Assembly: GCF_001403735.1 (NCBI RefSeq)
Contig: NZ_CXPG01000021.1
Coordinates: 62,001-126,000, forward strand
Source of the DNA: Jannaschia rubra
GTDB lineage: Bacteria; Pseudomonadota; Alphaproteobacteria; Rhodobacterales; Rhodobacteraceae
Length of the DNA stretch: 64,000 bases
Direction of reading: 5' to 3'
Part shown: positions 8,628-16,898 of the stretch, piece by piece
Numbering within the stretch: position 1 is the first letter of the stretch
Layout of the letters: each line of letters begins with the position of its first letter
Notes under the pieces: generated by a model
Told to the model about the DNA's origin: nothing
What the model saw: only the letters and a program-made list of their open reading frames with translations
The model's database searches: none
Position numbers and translations under genes: made by a program

Positions 8628-9758
8628 ATGCCCATCCGCGTCACCCATGTGGGCTCGCTGCCCCGCACGCAGGCCACCGTCGACATGATCTTCGCGCGCG
8701 AACGGGGCGAGGATTATGATTCCGCTGCCTTCGACGCGCAGATGGCCGCCGCCTGTTCCGAGACGGTCCGCCGGCAGGTCGAGGCGGGGGTGCAGATCGT
8801 ATCCGACGGCGAGACCTCCAAGATCAGCTATGCCACCTATGTCAAGGATCGCTACACCGGCTTCTCCGGCGACAGCCCGCGCAACGCTCCGGCCGATCTG
8901 AAGCTGTTTCCGAGCTTTCTCAAGCGGTTGGCGGACGAGGGCGGAACGCCGCAATACGCCCGGCCCATGTGCACCGGCCCCGTCCGGTCGAAGGGGCAGG
9001 ACGAATTGCAGAAGGATATTTCCCGGCTGAAGGACGCGATGGCCGAACATGGCGTGGCCGAAGGCTTCATGAACGCGGCCAGCCCCGGCGTCGTCAGCCT
9101 GTTCCTGCAGAACGATTACTATCCCAGCCGCGACGAATACCTGGCGGCGCTGTCAGACGCGATGCGCGAAGAATATCGCGCCATCGTCGAGGCAGGGCTC
9201 TACCTGCAACTCGATTGTCCGGACCTCGCGCTCTCGCGGCACATGCTGTTCGCCGACCTGTCGGATGCGGAGTTCGTCAAGATCGCCCAGACCCATGTCG
9301 AGGCGCTGAACGCCGCGGTCGCGGATCTCGATCCGTCGCGCATCCGGGTCCATATCTGCTGGGGCAACTACGAGGGGCCGCATGTCTGCGACATTCCCAT
9401 GGACAAGGTCTTTGCGACGTTTCTGGGCGTGCATGCCGACCAGCTTCTGTTCGAGACGTCGAACCCGCGCCATGCCCACGAATGGCAGGTGTTCCGCGAC
9501 CGCAAGGCCGAGATACCTGAGAGCAAGATCCTGGTGCCGGGCGTGGTCGATTCCACCTCCAATTTCGTCGAACATCCCGAGGTCGTGGCCGAGCGGTTGG
9601 GCCGGTTCGCGGCCATCGTCGGGGGTGACCGGGTAATCGCGTCGTCGGATTGCGGGTTCGGCACTTTCGCAGGTTTCGGCGCGGTCGATCCCGACATTGC
9701 TTATGCGAAACTGGGATCGCTTGCCGAAGGGGCGGCGCTGGTCAACGCGCGGCTGTGA
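8628..9758 (+). CDS. Stand-alone zinc methyltransferase, MetE C-terminal-domain type
   Basis: A 376-residue TIM-barrel protein corresponding to the catalytic C-terminal half of cobalamin-independent methionine synthase. The zinc ligands are conserved: H242 and C244 (VHICWGN), E276 (LFETSN) and C342 (SSDCGFG). The folate-binding N-terminal half of MetE is absent. Proteins of this type transfer methyl or alkyl groups to thiols from diverse donors, so it may demethylate a pathway intermediate rather than make methionine from methyl-folate. ATG 8628 follows AGGAGG; the upstream frame to 8565 is rejected. Last gene of the LacI operon. Confidence 0.85.
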   Translation: MPIRVTHVGSLPRTQATVDMIFARERGEDYDSAAFDAQMAAACSETVRRQVEAGVQIVSDGETSKISYATYVKDRYTGFSGDSPRNAPADLKLFPSFLKRLADEGGTPQYARPMCTGPVRSKGQDELQKDISRLKDAMAEHGVAEGFMNAASPGVVSLFLQNDYYPSRDEYLAALSDAMREEYRAIVEAGLYLQLDCPDLALSRHMLFADLSDAEFVKIAQTHVEALNAAVADLDPSRIRVHICWGNYEGPHVCDIPMDKVFATFLGVHADQLLFETSNPRHAHEWQVFRDRKAEIPESKILVPGVVDSTSNFVEHPEVVAERLGRFAAIVGGDRVIASSDCGFGTFAGFGAVDPDIAYAKLGSLAEGAALVNARL

Positions 9759-9779
9759 CGCCGGGCGCGGACCGCCCGT

Positions 9780-10226
9780 TCAGTTGCGGCCGATCGACCG
9801 GCGGTTCGCGCGACCCTGCACCACGATGGTGCGGATGCCCGCCAGGTCCTGCCGGGTGAGCATCCGTCCCGCCACCACCTCGCGCGAGGGTTGGGTGCCC
9901 ACGGGCTGCGGCGCGACGGGCGGCAGGATGCGGAAGTCCATCACGAGGACGGACGGATCGGGCGAGGGGACACGGACCAGTTCCGCCTCCCAGAACCCCT
10001 GGGTCGTCGGCAGGCCCACGGTCGACACGATCAAGCCGCTCGGTGTGGGCGACGCCTCCAGCGAGACGACCTGTTCGACGACGGGGAAACCGGCGGTCGC
10101 CCGGGCGGTGTCGATCCTCTCCTCGCTCGACGGGCCAAACCAGGTGAGGGGGTTGAGGCGCGATTGGCCACACCCCGCCAGGGCCACCACCGCCAGAACC
10201 GCCCCGATGCGCGCCGTCGAACCCAT
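9780..10226 (-). CDS. Putative outer-membrane lipoprotein
   Basis: A 148-residue protein with a lipoprotein signal peptide. A hydrophobic stretch VLAVVALAGC ends in a lipobox with Cys about residue 19, and the start MGSTARIG is chosen over a start five codons upstream because it gives a normal signal peptide. The mature part (PVVEQVVSLEASPTPSGLIVSTVG) matches no family I know but resembles conserved Rhodobacteraceae lipoproteins of unknown role. It converges on the MetE-like gene with a 21-bp gap and diverges from sufE. Confidence 0.7.
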   Translation of the reverse strand: MGSTARIGAVLAVVALAGCGQSRLNPLTWFGPSSEERIDTARATAGFPVVEQVVSLEASPTPSGLIVSTVGLPTTQGFWEAELVRVPSPDPSVLVMDFRILPPVAPQPVGTQPSREVVAGRMLTRQDLAGIRTIVVQGRANRRSIGRN

Positions 10227-10341
10227 GTCGTCCCCCGTCAAACCTTGCCGGTCCGGGCTAGCCCATCGCGCGCGGTTTGGGAAGCGGCTGGACCTTTGGC
10301 CGAAGCGCCCCTAGCTGACGGTCAAGCGGGAAGGGGAGCAA

Positions 10342-10767
10342 ATGGCGCAGCAACGGTTCGAGGATCTGGTCGAGACGTTCGAGTTTCTGGACGACTGGGA
10401 AGACCGCTATCGCCACGTGATCGAACTGGGCCGCGCGTTTCCCCCGCTGGACGACGCGCTCAAGGTGCCGGCGACCAAGGTCGACGGCTGCGCGAGCCAG
10501 GTCTGGCTGCACCCCCGCATCGACGGGGCAGGCGCTGATGCGACATTCGATTTCGCGGGGGAAAGCGACGCGATGATCGTTCGCGGCCTGATCGCCATCC
10601 TGCACGAGCTTTATGCGGGCCTCTCCGTCGAGGAGGTCGGGCAGGTGGATGCGCCGGCGGAACTGGCGCGGCTGGGCCTCAACGATCACCTGTCGTCGCA
10701 ACGGTCGAACGGCCTGCGCGCGATGGTCGAGCGCATCCGCACGGTTGCGGCGATCGAGGCAGGCTGA
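10342..10767 (+). CDS. sufE: Fe-S cluster assembly sulfur acceptor SufE
   Basis: A 141-residue cysteine desulfuration protein that takes persulfide sulfur from the SufS desulfurase. The acceptor cysteine is C50 in the family motif VDGCASQVW, and the C-terminal helix ends SNGLRAMVERIRTVA. The length is typical. ATG follows AAGGGGAGCAA. It stands alone here, away from other suf genes, as is common in this group. Confidence 0.93.
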   Translation: MAQQRFEDLVETFEFLDDWEDRYRHVIELGRAFPPLDDALKVPATKVDGCASQVWLHPRIDGAGADATFDFAGESDAMIVRGLIAILHELYAGLSVEEVGQVDAPAELARLGLNDHLSSQRSNGLRAMVERIRTVAAIEAG

Positions 10768-10799
10768 ACGGCACGACCCATACGAAACGGGCGCTAGAC

Positions 10800-10827
10800 A
10801 AAAAAAGGCCGAGCTCAAGGCTCGGCC
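10800..10827 (-). terminator. Rho-independent terminator for the LysR gene
   Basis: GGCCGAGC (10807-10814) pairs with GCTCGGCC (10820-10827) around a 5-nt loop. On the minus strand the hairpin is followed by seven T residues (10800-10806). This orientation serves the lysR transcript coming from the right and leaves a 3' tail of about 140 nt. Confidence 0.85.
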
Positions 10828-10965
10828 GAAGTCCAACAGGGAGGTGAAGGAGGCGATGTGCCAACCTTCAAGACGGGAGATATGCCCCGTCATGCCCCCC
10901 GGCAAGGATGAAACCCGAGACGTCGGCGCAAACCTGCCATGCCGATCCTGCATGGCTGATGCGGA

Positions 10966-11871
10966 TCAGCCGGCAGCCATCCCCTGGCGCGCCTTGCGAT
11001 AGGCCACGACCTCCTCGACCACGAAGTCGCGGAACGCCTCGACCCGCTTCGACCCGCGCAGTTCCTCGGGGAACGCAAGGAACACCGGAACATCGTTCGA
11101 TTCGACGCTGGGAAGAACGCGGATGAGCTGCGGAAAGTCCTGCGTCAGATAGTCGGGCAGAACGCCGATCCCGAGGTTTCCCAGAACGCCCTGGAGGACC
11201 CCGAAATAGTTGTTGACGTTCAGCGTGCGCGGGATGCCATAGGTCATCAGTTCGCGCACCAGCGCCGCACCGGCGCTGACCTGAACGACGTCGGGCGCCT
11301 GGCACAGAAGGCGGTGCCGTGACAGGTCCTGAAGCGATTTCGGCGTTCCGTTCTCGGCCAGGTATTCGGCCGAGGCGAACAGCTCCATCCGGATGTCCAT
11401 GAGCCGCTTGCGGATAAGGTCGGCCTGGCTCGGCTCCTTCATGCGTATGGCCACGTCGGCCTCGCGCATGGGCAGGTCGAGCACCCGCTCCTCCAGCATC
11501 AGGTCGAGGCTGAGGTCGGGGTATTTCGCATAGAGCTTCGCCAGACGCGGAGCCAGCCAGATCGAGCCGAAGCCGATGGTCGTGGTGACGCGCAGGTTGC
11601 CGAAGACCCCTTCCTCGCTGTCGCGGATGCGCGCGGCGGCGGCGTCGAGCCGCTTGGTCATCGACTGCGTCGCGTCGAACAGCAGCTCTCCCTGTTCCGT
11701 CAGGATCAGGCCGCGCGCGTGACGGTGGAACAGCGTGGTGTCCAACATCTCCTCCAATGCGCGAATCTGACGGCTGACGGCGGATTGCGACAGGTGCAGG
11801 ACATCGCCCGCGTGGGTCAACGACCCCGCGTCGGCGACGGCGTGAAAGATCCGCAGCTTGTCCCAGTCCAT
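10966..11871 (-). CDS. LysR-family transcriptional regulator
   Basis: A 301-residue regulator with an N-terminal winged helix (MDWDKLRIFHAVADAGSLTH..., QSAVSRQIRALEE) and a C-terminal substrate-binding fold (IGFGSIWLAPRLAKLY, ADVAIRM). It is divergent from the indolepyruvate oxidoreductase gene, separated by 123 bp rich in AT and palindromes, and is the likely regulator of that gene. The open frame extends much further upstream, but ATG 11871 fits the family N-terminus. A terminator lies downstream at 10800-10827. Confidence 0.9.
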   Translation of the reverse strand: MDWDKLRIFHAVADAGSLTHAGDVLHLSQSAVSRQIRALEEMLDTTLFHRHARGLILTEQGELLFDATQSMTKRLDAAAARIRDSEEGVFGNLRVTTTIGFGSIWLAPRLAKLYAKYPDLSLDLMLEERVLDLPMREADVAIRMKEPSQADLIRKRLMDIRMELFASAEYLAENGTPKSLQDLSRHRLLCQAPDVVQVSAGAALVRELMTYGIPRTLNVNNYFGVLQGVLGNLGIGVLPDYLTQDFPQLIRVLPSVESNDVPVFLAFPEELRGSKRVEAFRDFVVEEVVAYRKARQGMAAG

Positions 11872-11910
11872 AACCAACCCAACATCAAAGGAAGCCTTTC
11901 GCACGTCCAT

Positions 11911-11969
11911 GGGAAATTCCCAACCGAAATGATGGATAAATTTTGCTTTATGGGTCAGTCTTTTTGACC
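11911..11969. promoter_or_regulatory. Palindrome-rich control region between lysR and the IOR gene
   Basis: Three inverted repeats lie in this AT-rich divergent gap: GGGAAATTCCC (11911-11921), ATAAA-N6-TTTAT (11936-11951) and GGTCA-N7-TGACC (11953-11969). LysR proteins bind interrupted dyads of about this spacing between divergent promoters. Which dyad is the real site cannot be told from sequence alone. Confidence 0.5.
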
Positions 11970-11994
11970 TATATTGGAGGTGGAGGATCAGATC

Positions 11995-14900
11995 ATGCGC
12001 CACGATGTCTCGCTTTCCGACCGCTTCGACCTTGCGAAACAGGACGTTCTGTTGAACGGCACACAGGCGCTGGTGCGCCTGATGCTGATGCAGAAGGAGC
12101 GTGATCGCCGTGCCGGGCTGAATACGGCGGGCTTCTGCACCGGCTATCGCGGATCGCCGTTGGGGGGCGTCGACCTGAACATGGCGAAGGCCCGCAAGGT
12201 GCTGGAGGCCAATGACATTCAGTTCCGTCCCGGCCTGAACGAGGATCTGGCCGCCACCTCCGTCTGGGGCACGCAACAGGCCGAATTGCGCGGCGAAGGC
12301 ACGCATGACGGCGTGTTCGCGCTCTGGTACGGCAAGGGTCCTGGGGTGGACCGGTCGGGCGACGTGATGCGGCACGCCAACATGGCGGGCACCAGCCGCA
12401 ACGGCGGTGTCCTGATGGCGATGGGCGACGACCACACCGGTGAGTCTTCAACCACCTGCCACCAGTCGGACTGGGCGCTCGTCGACGTTCACATGCCCGT
12501 GCTGTCGCCCGCCGGCGTGCAGGAGATACTGGATTTCGGCATCTACGGCTGGGCGCTGTCGCGCTATGCCGGGGTTTGGGTCGGGCTGAAGACGATGAAG
12601 GACACGGTGGAGGTGACATCTGTCGTGGATGGTCGCCCCGATCGGATGTCGTTCGTCACGCCCGAGTTCGACATGCCAGACGGCGGGCTCAACATCCGGC
12701 TGAACGACCACTGGATCCCGCAGGAGGACCGGCTGCTGGGCTATAAACGCTGGGCGGCCGAGGCGTTCAGCCACGCCAACCGGATGGACCGTCGGATGCA
12801 CGGCAAGGCTGGCGCCAAGATCGGTTTCGTCGCGGCGGGCAAGAACTGGCTCGACCTTGTGCATGCGATGAACCTGCTGGGGCTGGACGAGGACGAGTGT
12901 CGCCGTCTGGGCATCACCACCTACAAGGTCGGGCAGACATGGCCGCTCGACATGAAGGGGTTTCACGACTGGGCCGACGGCCTCGACCTGATTGTCTGCG
13001 TCGAGGAAAAGCGCAAGCTGATCGAGGTGCAGGTCAAGGAGGCTATCTTCGACGACCGGCACGGCCGCCGTGTCTATGGCTATCGCAAGCAGTCGGGCGG
13101 GCCGATCCTGTTCCCGCAGGCCTATGCGCTCGATCCGACCGACATCGCGGAGAAGGTCGGCGGCATCCTGAAGGAGGAAGGCCGCGGCACCGACCGGATC
13201 GAGGCGGGCCTGACCCGCATCGCGGAAGCCAAACGCGCCGACAACGCCCCCGACATCGCCAAGCGGACGCCGTGGTTCTGCTCCGGCTGTCCGCACAACA
13301 CCTCGACCAAGGTGCCCGAGGGTTCGCGGGCGGGGGCGGGCATCGGGTGTCACGTCATGGCGCTCTGGATGGACCGGAACACCGAAGGCTACACCCACAT
13401 GGGCGGCGAGGGCGTCAATTGGGTAGGCGAATCGCTGTTTTCCAAGCGAAAGCATGTGTTCCAGAATTTGGGAGAAGGCACCTACAACCACTCCGGCATC
13501 CTGGCGATCCGCGCCGCGCTCGCTGCGAAGACGACGATCACCTACAAGATCCTCTACAACGACGCGGTCGCCATGACCGGCGGGCAGCACAACGAAGGCG
13601 ATCTGCAACCCGAACAGATCGCGCGCGAGTTGCAGGCCATGGGCGTGCAGCACATCAGCGTCGTCTATGACGAGAAGGAGGGGGTCGACCGGTCGCGCTT
13701 CCCCTCCGGCCTCGACTGGCATGAACGCGAGGAGATGGAGCAGGTGCAACAGAAGATGACCGGCATCGAAGGTGTCAGCGTCATCCTGTTCATCCAGACC
13801 TGCGCCGCCGAAAAGCGGCGTCGCCGCAAACGCGGACAGTTTCCCGACCCTGACCGCCGACTGTTCATCAACACCGACGTCTGCGAGGGCTGCGGCGACT
13901 GCGGGGTGCAGTCGAACTGCGTCTCCCTCGTCCCGGTCGAGACGGAATTCGGCACCAAGCGCGCCATCGACCAGTCGTCGTGCAACAAGGACTACAGCTG
14001 CATCAAGGGGTTCTGCCCCTCCTTCGTCTCGGTCGAGGGAGCGCAGCTGAAGAAGGCGCCAACCGCCGCGCTCGACTTGCCCGACCTGCCGGAGCCCGAG
14101 CTGCCCGTGATCGACGGCACCTGGAACACCGTCATCACCGGCGTGGGCGGCACGGGCGTCGTCACCATCGGCGCGGTTCTGGCCATGGCCGCGCATCTCG
14201 ACGGCAAGGGCGCGGGCCTGATGGAAATGGCGGGTCTTGCGCAAAAGGGCGGCGCCGTCGCGCTGCACTGCCGCCTGTCGAACGACCCCGCCGACATCAG
14301 CGCGATCCGCGTGGCCCTGGGCGAGGCGGACGCCCTGATCGGTGGCGACCTTGTGGTCAGCGCCGACAGCAAGATGCTGGCGCTGACCTCGACCGGCCGT
14401 ACGGGTGCCGTCGTCAACAGCCATGAGATCGTGACGGGCGACTTCACCGGCAATGCGGACTTCCGTTTGCCCGCCGACCGCCTGACCCTGTCGCTCCAGG
14501 CGCGGCTGCGGGACCGGCTGACGATGTTCGATGCCAGCGCGCTGGCCGAGCGTCTGCTGGGCGATACGATTTTCTCCAACATGATGATTTTGGGTGCGGC
14601 TTGGCAGAATGGCTTGGTGCCCCTGACGCGCGAGGCGATCATGAAGGCTGTCGAGCTGAACGGCGCGGCGGTCGAGCGCAACCAGCGCGCCTTCGACATC
14701 GGCCGCTGGGCAGTGCTGCACGCACAGGACGCGCAGGCGATGCTGGCCGATAAGGTCGTTGCCCTGCCGGACACGCCGGAGCAGAAGATCGCCGCACGCG
14801 TCGCGCATCTCAAACTTTACCAATCCGACCGGCTGGCGCGACGCTATACCGACCGGCTGGACGGGATTGCCGACCCGGAGGTGCGCCTTGCCGTCGCGAA

Positions 14901-15399
14901 GGGCTATCACAAGCTGCTGGCGTACAAGGACGAATACGAGGTCGCGCGCCTTTTGCAATCGACACGCGACCGCGTGCGGGAAGCTTTCGACGGCGACCTG
15001 AAGCTGACCTACCACCTCGCCCCGCCTGTCGTGTCGCAGGACGGCCCGGACGGCCGCCCGAAGAAGCGGGCGTTCGGCCAGTGGATCGAGCGGTTCTATC
15101 CGCTGCTCGCTCGTGGCAAGGTGCTGCGCGGCACGGCCTTCGACCCCTTCGGGCGCACCCCGGAGCGGCGGATGGAGCGGGCGCTGATCGAGCAGTACGA
15201 GGCGGATCTGAACGACGTCCTGCCTCGGCTGACCGATGCGACGCGCGATGCCGTCGTGGCCCTGGCGGAACTGCCCCTTGCCATCCGCGGCTTCGGGCCG
15301 GTCAAGGAGGCCAATCAGCGGATGGCCGCCAAGCGGCGGGAGGAGTTGCTGGCCGTCATCCGGTCCGGCGGCCCCGACATGGCGCGCGCCGCCGAATAG
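11995..15399 (+). CDS. Indolepyruvate ferredoxin oxidoreductase, fused subunits
   Basis: A 1134-residue fusion of the alpha (thiamine diphosphate) and gamma-type subunits found in many proteobacteria. It oxidatively decarboxylates aryl-pyruvates to acyl-CoA. Recognisable parts are the N-terminal pyruvate-binding domain (GYRGSPLGG near residue 40), the ThDP domain (CSGCPHNTS near 430, and MTGGQHNEGD), a cysteine-rich Fe-S segment (VCEGCGDCGVQSNC near 630) and the gamma domain (VITGVGGTGVVTIGAVLAMA near 720). ATG 11995 follows GGTGGAGG; a TTG at 11974 is rejected. A role in aromatic amino-acid catabolism is family knowledge. Confidence 0.93.
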   Translation: MRHDVSLSDRFDLAKQDVLLNGTQALVRLMLMQKERDRRAGLNTAGFCTGYRGSPLGGVDLNMAKARKVLEANDIQFRPGLNEDLAATSVWGTQQAELRGEGTHDGVFALWYGKGPGVDRSGDVMRHANMAGTSRNGGVLMAMGDDHTGESSTTCHQSDWALVDVHMPVLSPAGVQEILDFGIYGWALSRYAGVWVGLKTMKDTVEVTSVVDGRPDRMSFVTPEFDMPDGGLNIRLNDHWIPQEDRLLGYKRWAAEAFSHANRMDRRMHGKAGAKIGFVAAGKNWLDLVHAMNLLGLDEDECRRLGITTYKVGQTWPLDMKGFHDWADGLDLIVCVEEKRKLIEVQVKEAIFDDRHGRRVYGYRKQSGGPILFPQAYALDPTDIAEKVGGILKEEGRGTDRIEAGLTRIAEAKRADNAPDIAKRTPWFCSGCPHNTSTKVPEGSRAGAGIGCHVMALWMDRNTEGYTHMGGEGVNWVGESLFSKRKHVFQNLGEGTYNHSGILAIRAALAAKTTITYKILYNDAVAMTGGQHNEGDLQPEQIARELQAMGVQHISVVYDEKEGVDRSRFPSGLDWHEREEMEQVQQKMTGIEGVSVILFIQTCAAEKRRRRKRGQFPDPDRRLFINTDVCEGCGDCGVQSNCVSLVPVETEFGTKRAIDQSSCNKDYSCIKGFCPSFVSVEGAQLKKAPTAALDLPDLPEPELPVIDGTWNTVITGVGGTGVVTIGAVLAMAAHLDGKGAGLMEMAGLAQKGGAVALHCRLSNDPADISAIRVALGEADALIGGDLVVSADSKMLALTSTGRTGAVVNSHEIVTGDFTGNADFRLPADRLTLSLQARLRDRLTMFDASALAERLLGDTIFSNMMILGAAWQNGLVPLTREAIMKAVELNGAAVERNQRAFDIGRWAVLHAQDAQAMLADKVVALPDTPEQKIAARVAHLKLYQSDRLARRYTDRLDGIADPEVRLAVAKGYHKLLAYKDEYEVARLLQSTRDRVREAFDGDLKLTYHLAPPVVSQDGPDGRPKKRAFGQWIERFYPLLARGKVLRGTAFDPFGRTPERRMERALIEQYEADLNDVLPRLTDATRDAVVALAELPLAIRGFGPVKEANQRMAAKRREELLAVIRSGGPDMARAAE

Positions 15400-15405
15400 G
15401 CGGCG

Positions 15406-15618
15406 TCACCCCTTGCGAAGGCTGTAGGCGTGGCCTTCGACGCCCAGAAACTCGTGCCCGCCCTCGGCGCAGAAGTGCGGCACATCGATCTGCGCGGCCG
15501 GGTCGTCGGCGAGCAGGACCACGGTCGCGCCCGACGGCAGGGGCGCCATCCGCTTGCGCAGCCGCAGGACGGGCAGGGGGCACAGCAGGCCAAGGGCATC
15601 CACTTCGAGATCGGCCAT
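15406..15618 (-). CDS. TusA/SirA-family sulfur carrier
   Basis: A 70-residue TusA-fold protein with the sulfur-carrier cysteine C13 in GLLCPLPVLR, followed by the usual strand-loop ATVVLLADDPAA. Such proteins relay persulfide sulfur to tRNA modification, molybdenum cofactor or other acceptors. The start MADLEVDAL is chosen by family length over longer in-frame options. It converges on the IOR gene with a 6-bp gap and diverges from the hydrolase-like gene at 15678. Confidence 0.88.
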   Translation of the reverse strand: MADLEVDALGLLCPLPVLRLRKRMAPLPSGATVVLLADDPAAQIDVPHFCAEGGHEFLGVEGHAYSLRKG

Positions 15619-15677
15619 CGCACCGTCCTTATGTTCGCGGGACGCATCTGTCATGATGCCCGGCAAAGAGGCAACCC

Positions 15678-16898
15678 ATGACCCAGACCGTGACCCGCCG
15701 CCGGGTTCTCTATATCCCGGGCTACGATCCGTTTCATCCCCGCCGGTACCGTGAACTCTATCGAAAGGAGGGGGCGGCGCAGGCCGCGATCTCGGGGTAT
15801 TCGCTGTCGCAGACCAGGGGAAGCGGGCCGTATTCATGGGTCGTCGATGCACGGATGGATGGCGCCCGTGTCACCGCCGAGATCGAGGTGCTGGTCTGGT
15901 CGGACATCGTGTCGTCGAGCATGGCGGCCTCGATCCCCGCGACCTATGCCCAGCTTGTCCGCACCGCCTGGACCTACATCGCGTCGGGCGCGCTGTTCCG
16001 GCTGATGAAGCTGCGGAAAGGGCCGGTGATCGCAGCGCTCTATCCGATCCTGTTCCTTCTGGGGCAACTCGTCATTGCGTGCCTCATCGGCTGGGCCGTG
16101 GTCGCGGTCGTCAGGCTGGGCGTGGTCACGCTCTGGCCCGGCGGGCAGGCGGCGGGCTGGACCCTGGGGCTGGTCGTCGGCGCGGGTGTGGCCATCGCCA
16201 CGCTGCGGTGGTTCAAGGCGAAGGATGTGAAGGTTTTCGCCTACTACCTGATGCACGACTATGCCTTCTCGGCGCGGTGGGGCGGAGCCTATCCGCCCGA
16301 ACTCGAAAACCGCATGGCCGCCTTCGCCGACCGCATCGTGGAGGCTCTGGCCTCGGACGCGGATGAGGTGCTGGTGGTCGGCCATTCCTCGGGCGCGCAT
16401 CTGGCGATCTCGGTTCTGGCAGACATGATCCGCGCGGGGCGGATGTCGCCGGACCGATGCGCGTTCCTGAGCCTGGGCCACGTCGTGCCCATGGTCAGCT
16501 TTCTGCCCAAGGCCAACAGGTTGCGAGACGATCTTCATGTGATGGGCGAACAGGAACGGGTCCCTTGGGTCGACGTCACCGCGCCGGGCGACGGCTGCGC
16601 CTTCGCGCTCTGCGATCCCGTGGCGGTCAGCGGTGTGGCGCCGAAGGTGCAGACGGGGCCGCTGGTCCTTTCGGCCGCCTTCTCGCGAACGCTCAGCCCC
16701 GAGCGGTGGAAGGCGTTGAAGCGGCGGTATTTCCGGCTGCATTTCCAGTATCTCTGCGCCTTCGACCGGCCCGGCGACTACGACTATTTCCGCATCACCG
16801 CTGGGCCCCTGACGCTGGCCGAACGGTTCGCGGGCCGCGCGCCCAGCCCGTCGGCGCTGCGGTCGCCGGTCAACCGCTACACCGACCGCGCCGCATGA
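15678..16898 (+). CDS. Membrane-anchored alpha/beta-hydrolase-like protein
   Basis: A 406-residue protein with a hydrolase-type start VLYIPGYDPF, two adjacent transmembrane segments at about residues 115-142 and 155-175, and a C-terminal hydrolase half with the nucleophile elbow VVGHSSGAH. I recognise the fold but no named family. Its stop overlaps the P450 start by ATGA, so the two are translationally coupled, which suggests a shared lipid-like or hydrophobic substrate. The hydrolase fold being interrupted by a membrane hairpin is unusual. Confidence 0.7.
   Translation: MTQTVTRRRVLYIPGYDPFHPRRYRELYRKEGAAQAAISGYSLSQTRGSGPYSWVVDARMDGARVTAEIEVLVWSDIVSSSMAASIPATYAQLVRTAWTYIASGALFRLMKLRKGPVIAALYPILFLLGQLVIACLIGWAVVAVVRLGVVTLWPGGQAAGWTLGLVVGAGVAIATLRWFKAKDVKVFAYYLMHDYAFSARWGGAYPPELENRMAAFADRIVEALASDADEVLVVGHSSGAHLAISVLADMIRAGRMSPDRCAFLSLGHVVPMVSFLPKANRLRDDLHVMGEQERVPWVDVTAPGDGCAFALCDPVAVSGVAPKVQTGPLVLSAAFSRTLSPERWKALKRRYFRLHFQYLCAFDRPGDYDYFRITAGPLTLAERFAGRAPSPSALRSPVNRYTDRAA

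Noticed and set aside
10807-10827. Terminator for sufE on the plus strand
   Set aside because: The T-tract is on the left side of the hairpin only, so it functions for minus-strand transcription from lysR.
12448-15015. 855-codon open frame on the minus strand under the IOR gene
   Set aside because: It is a GC-driven shadow frame: composition is rich in H, R, A and D, it has no domain motifs, and the plus strand carries a clearly recognisable enzyme.
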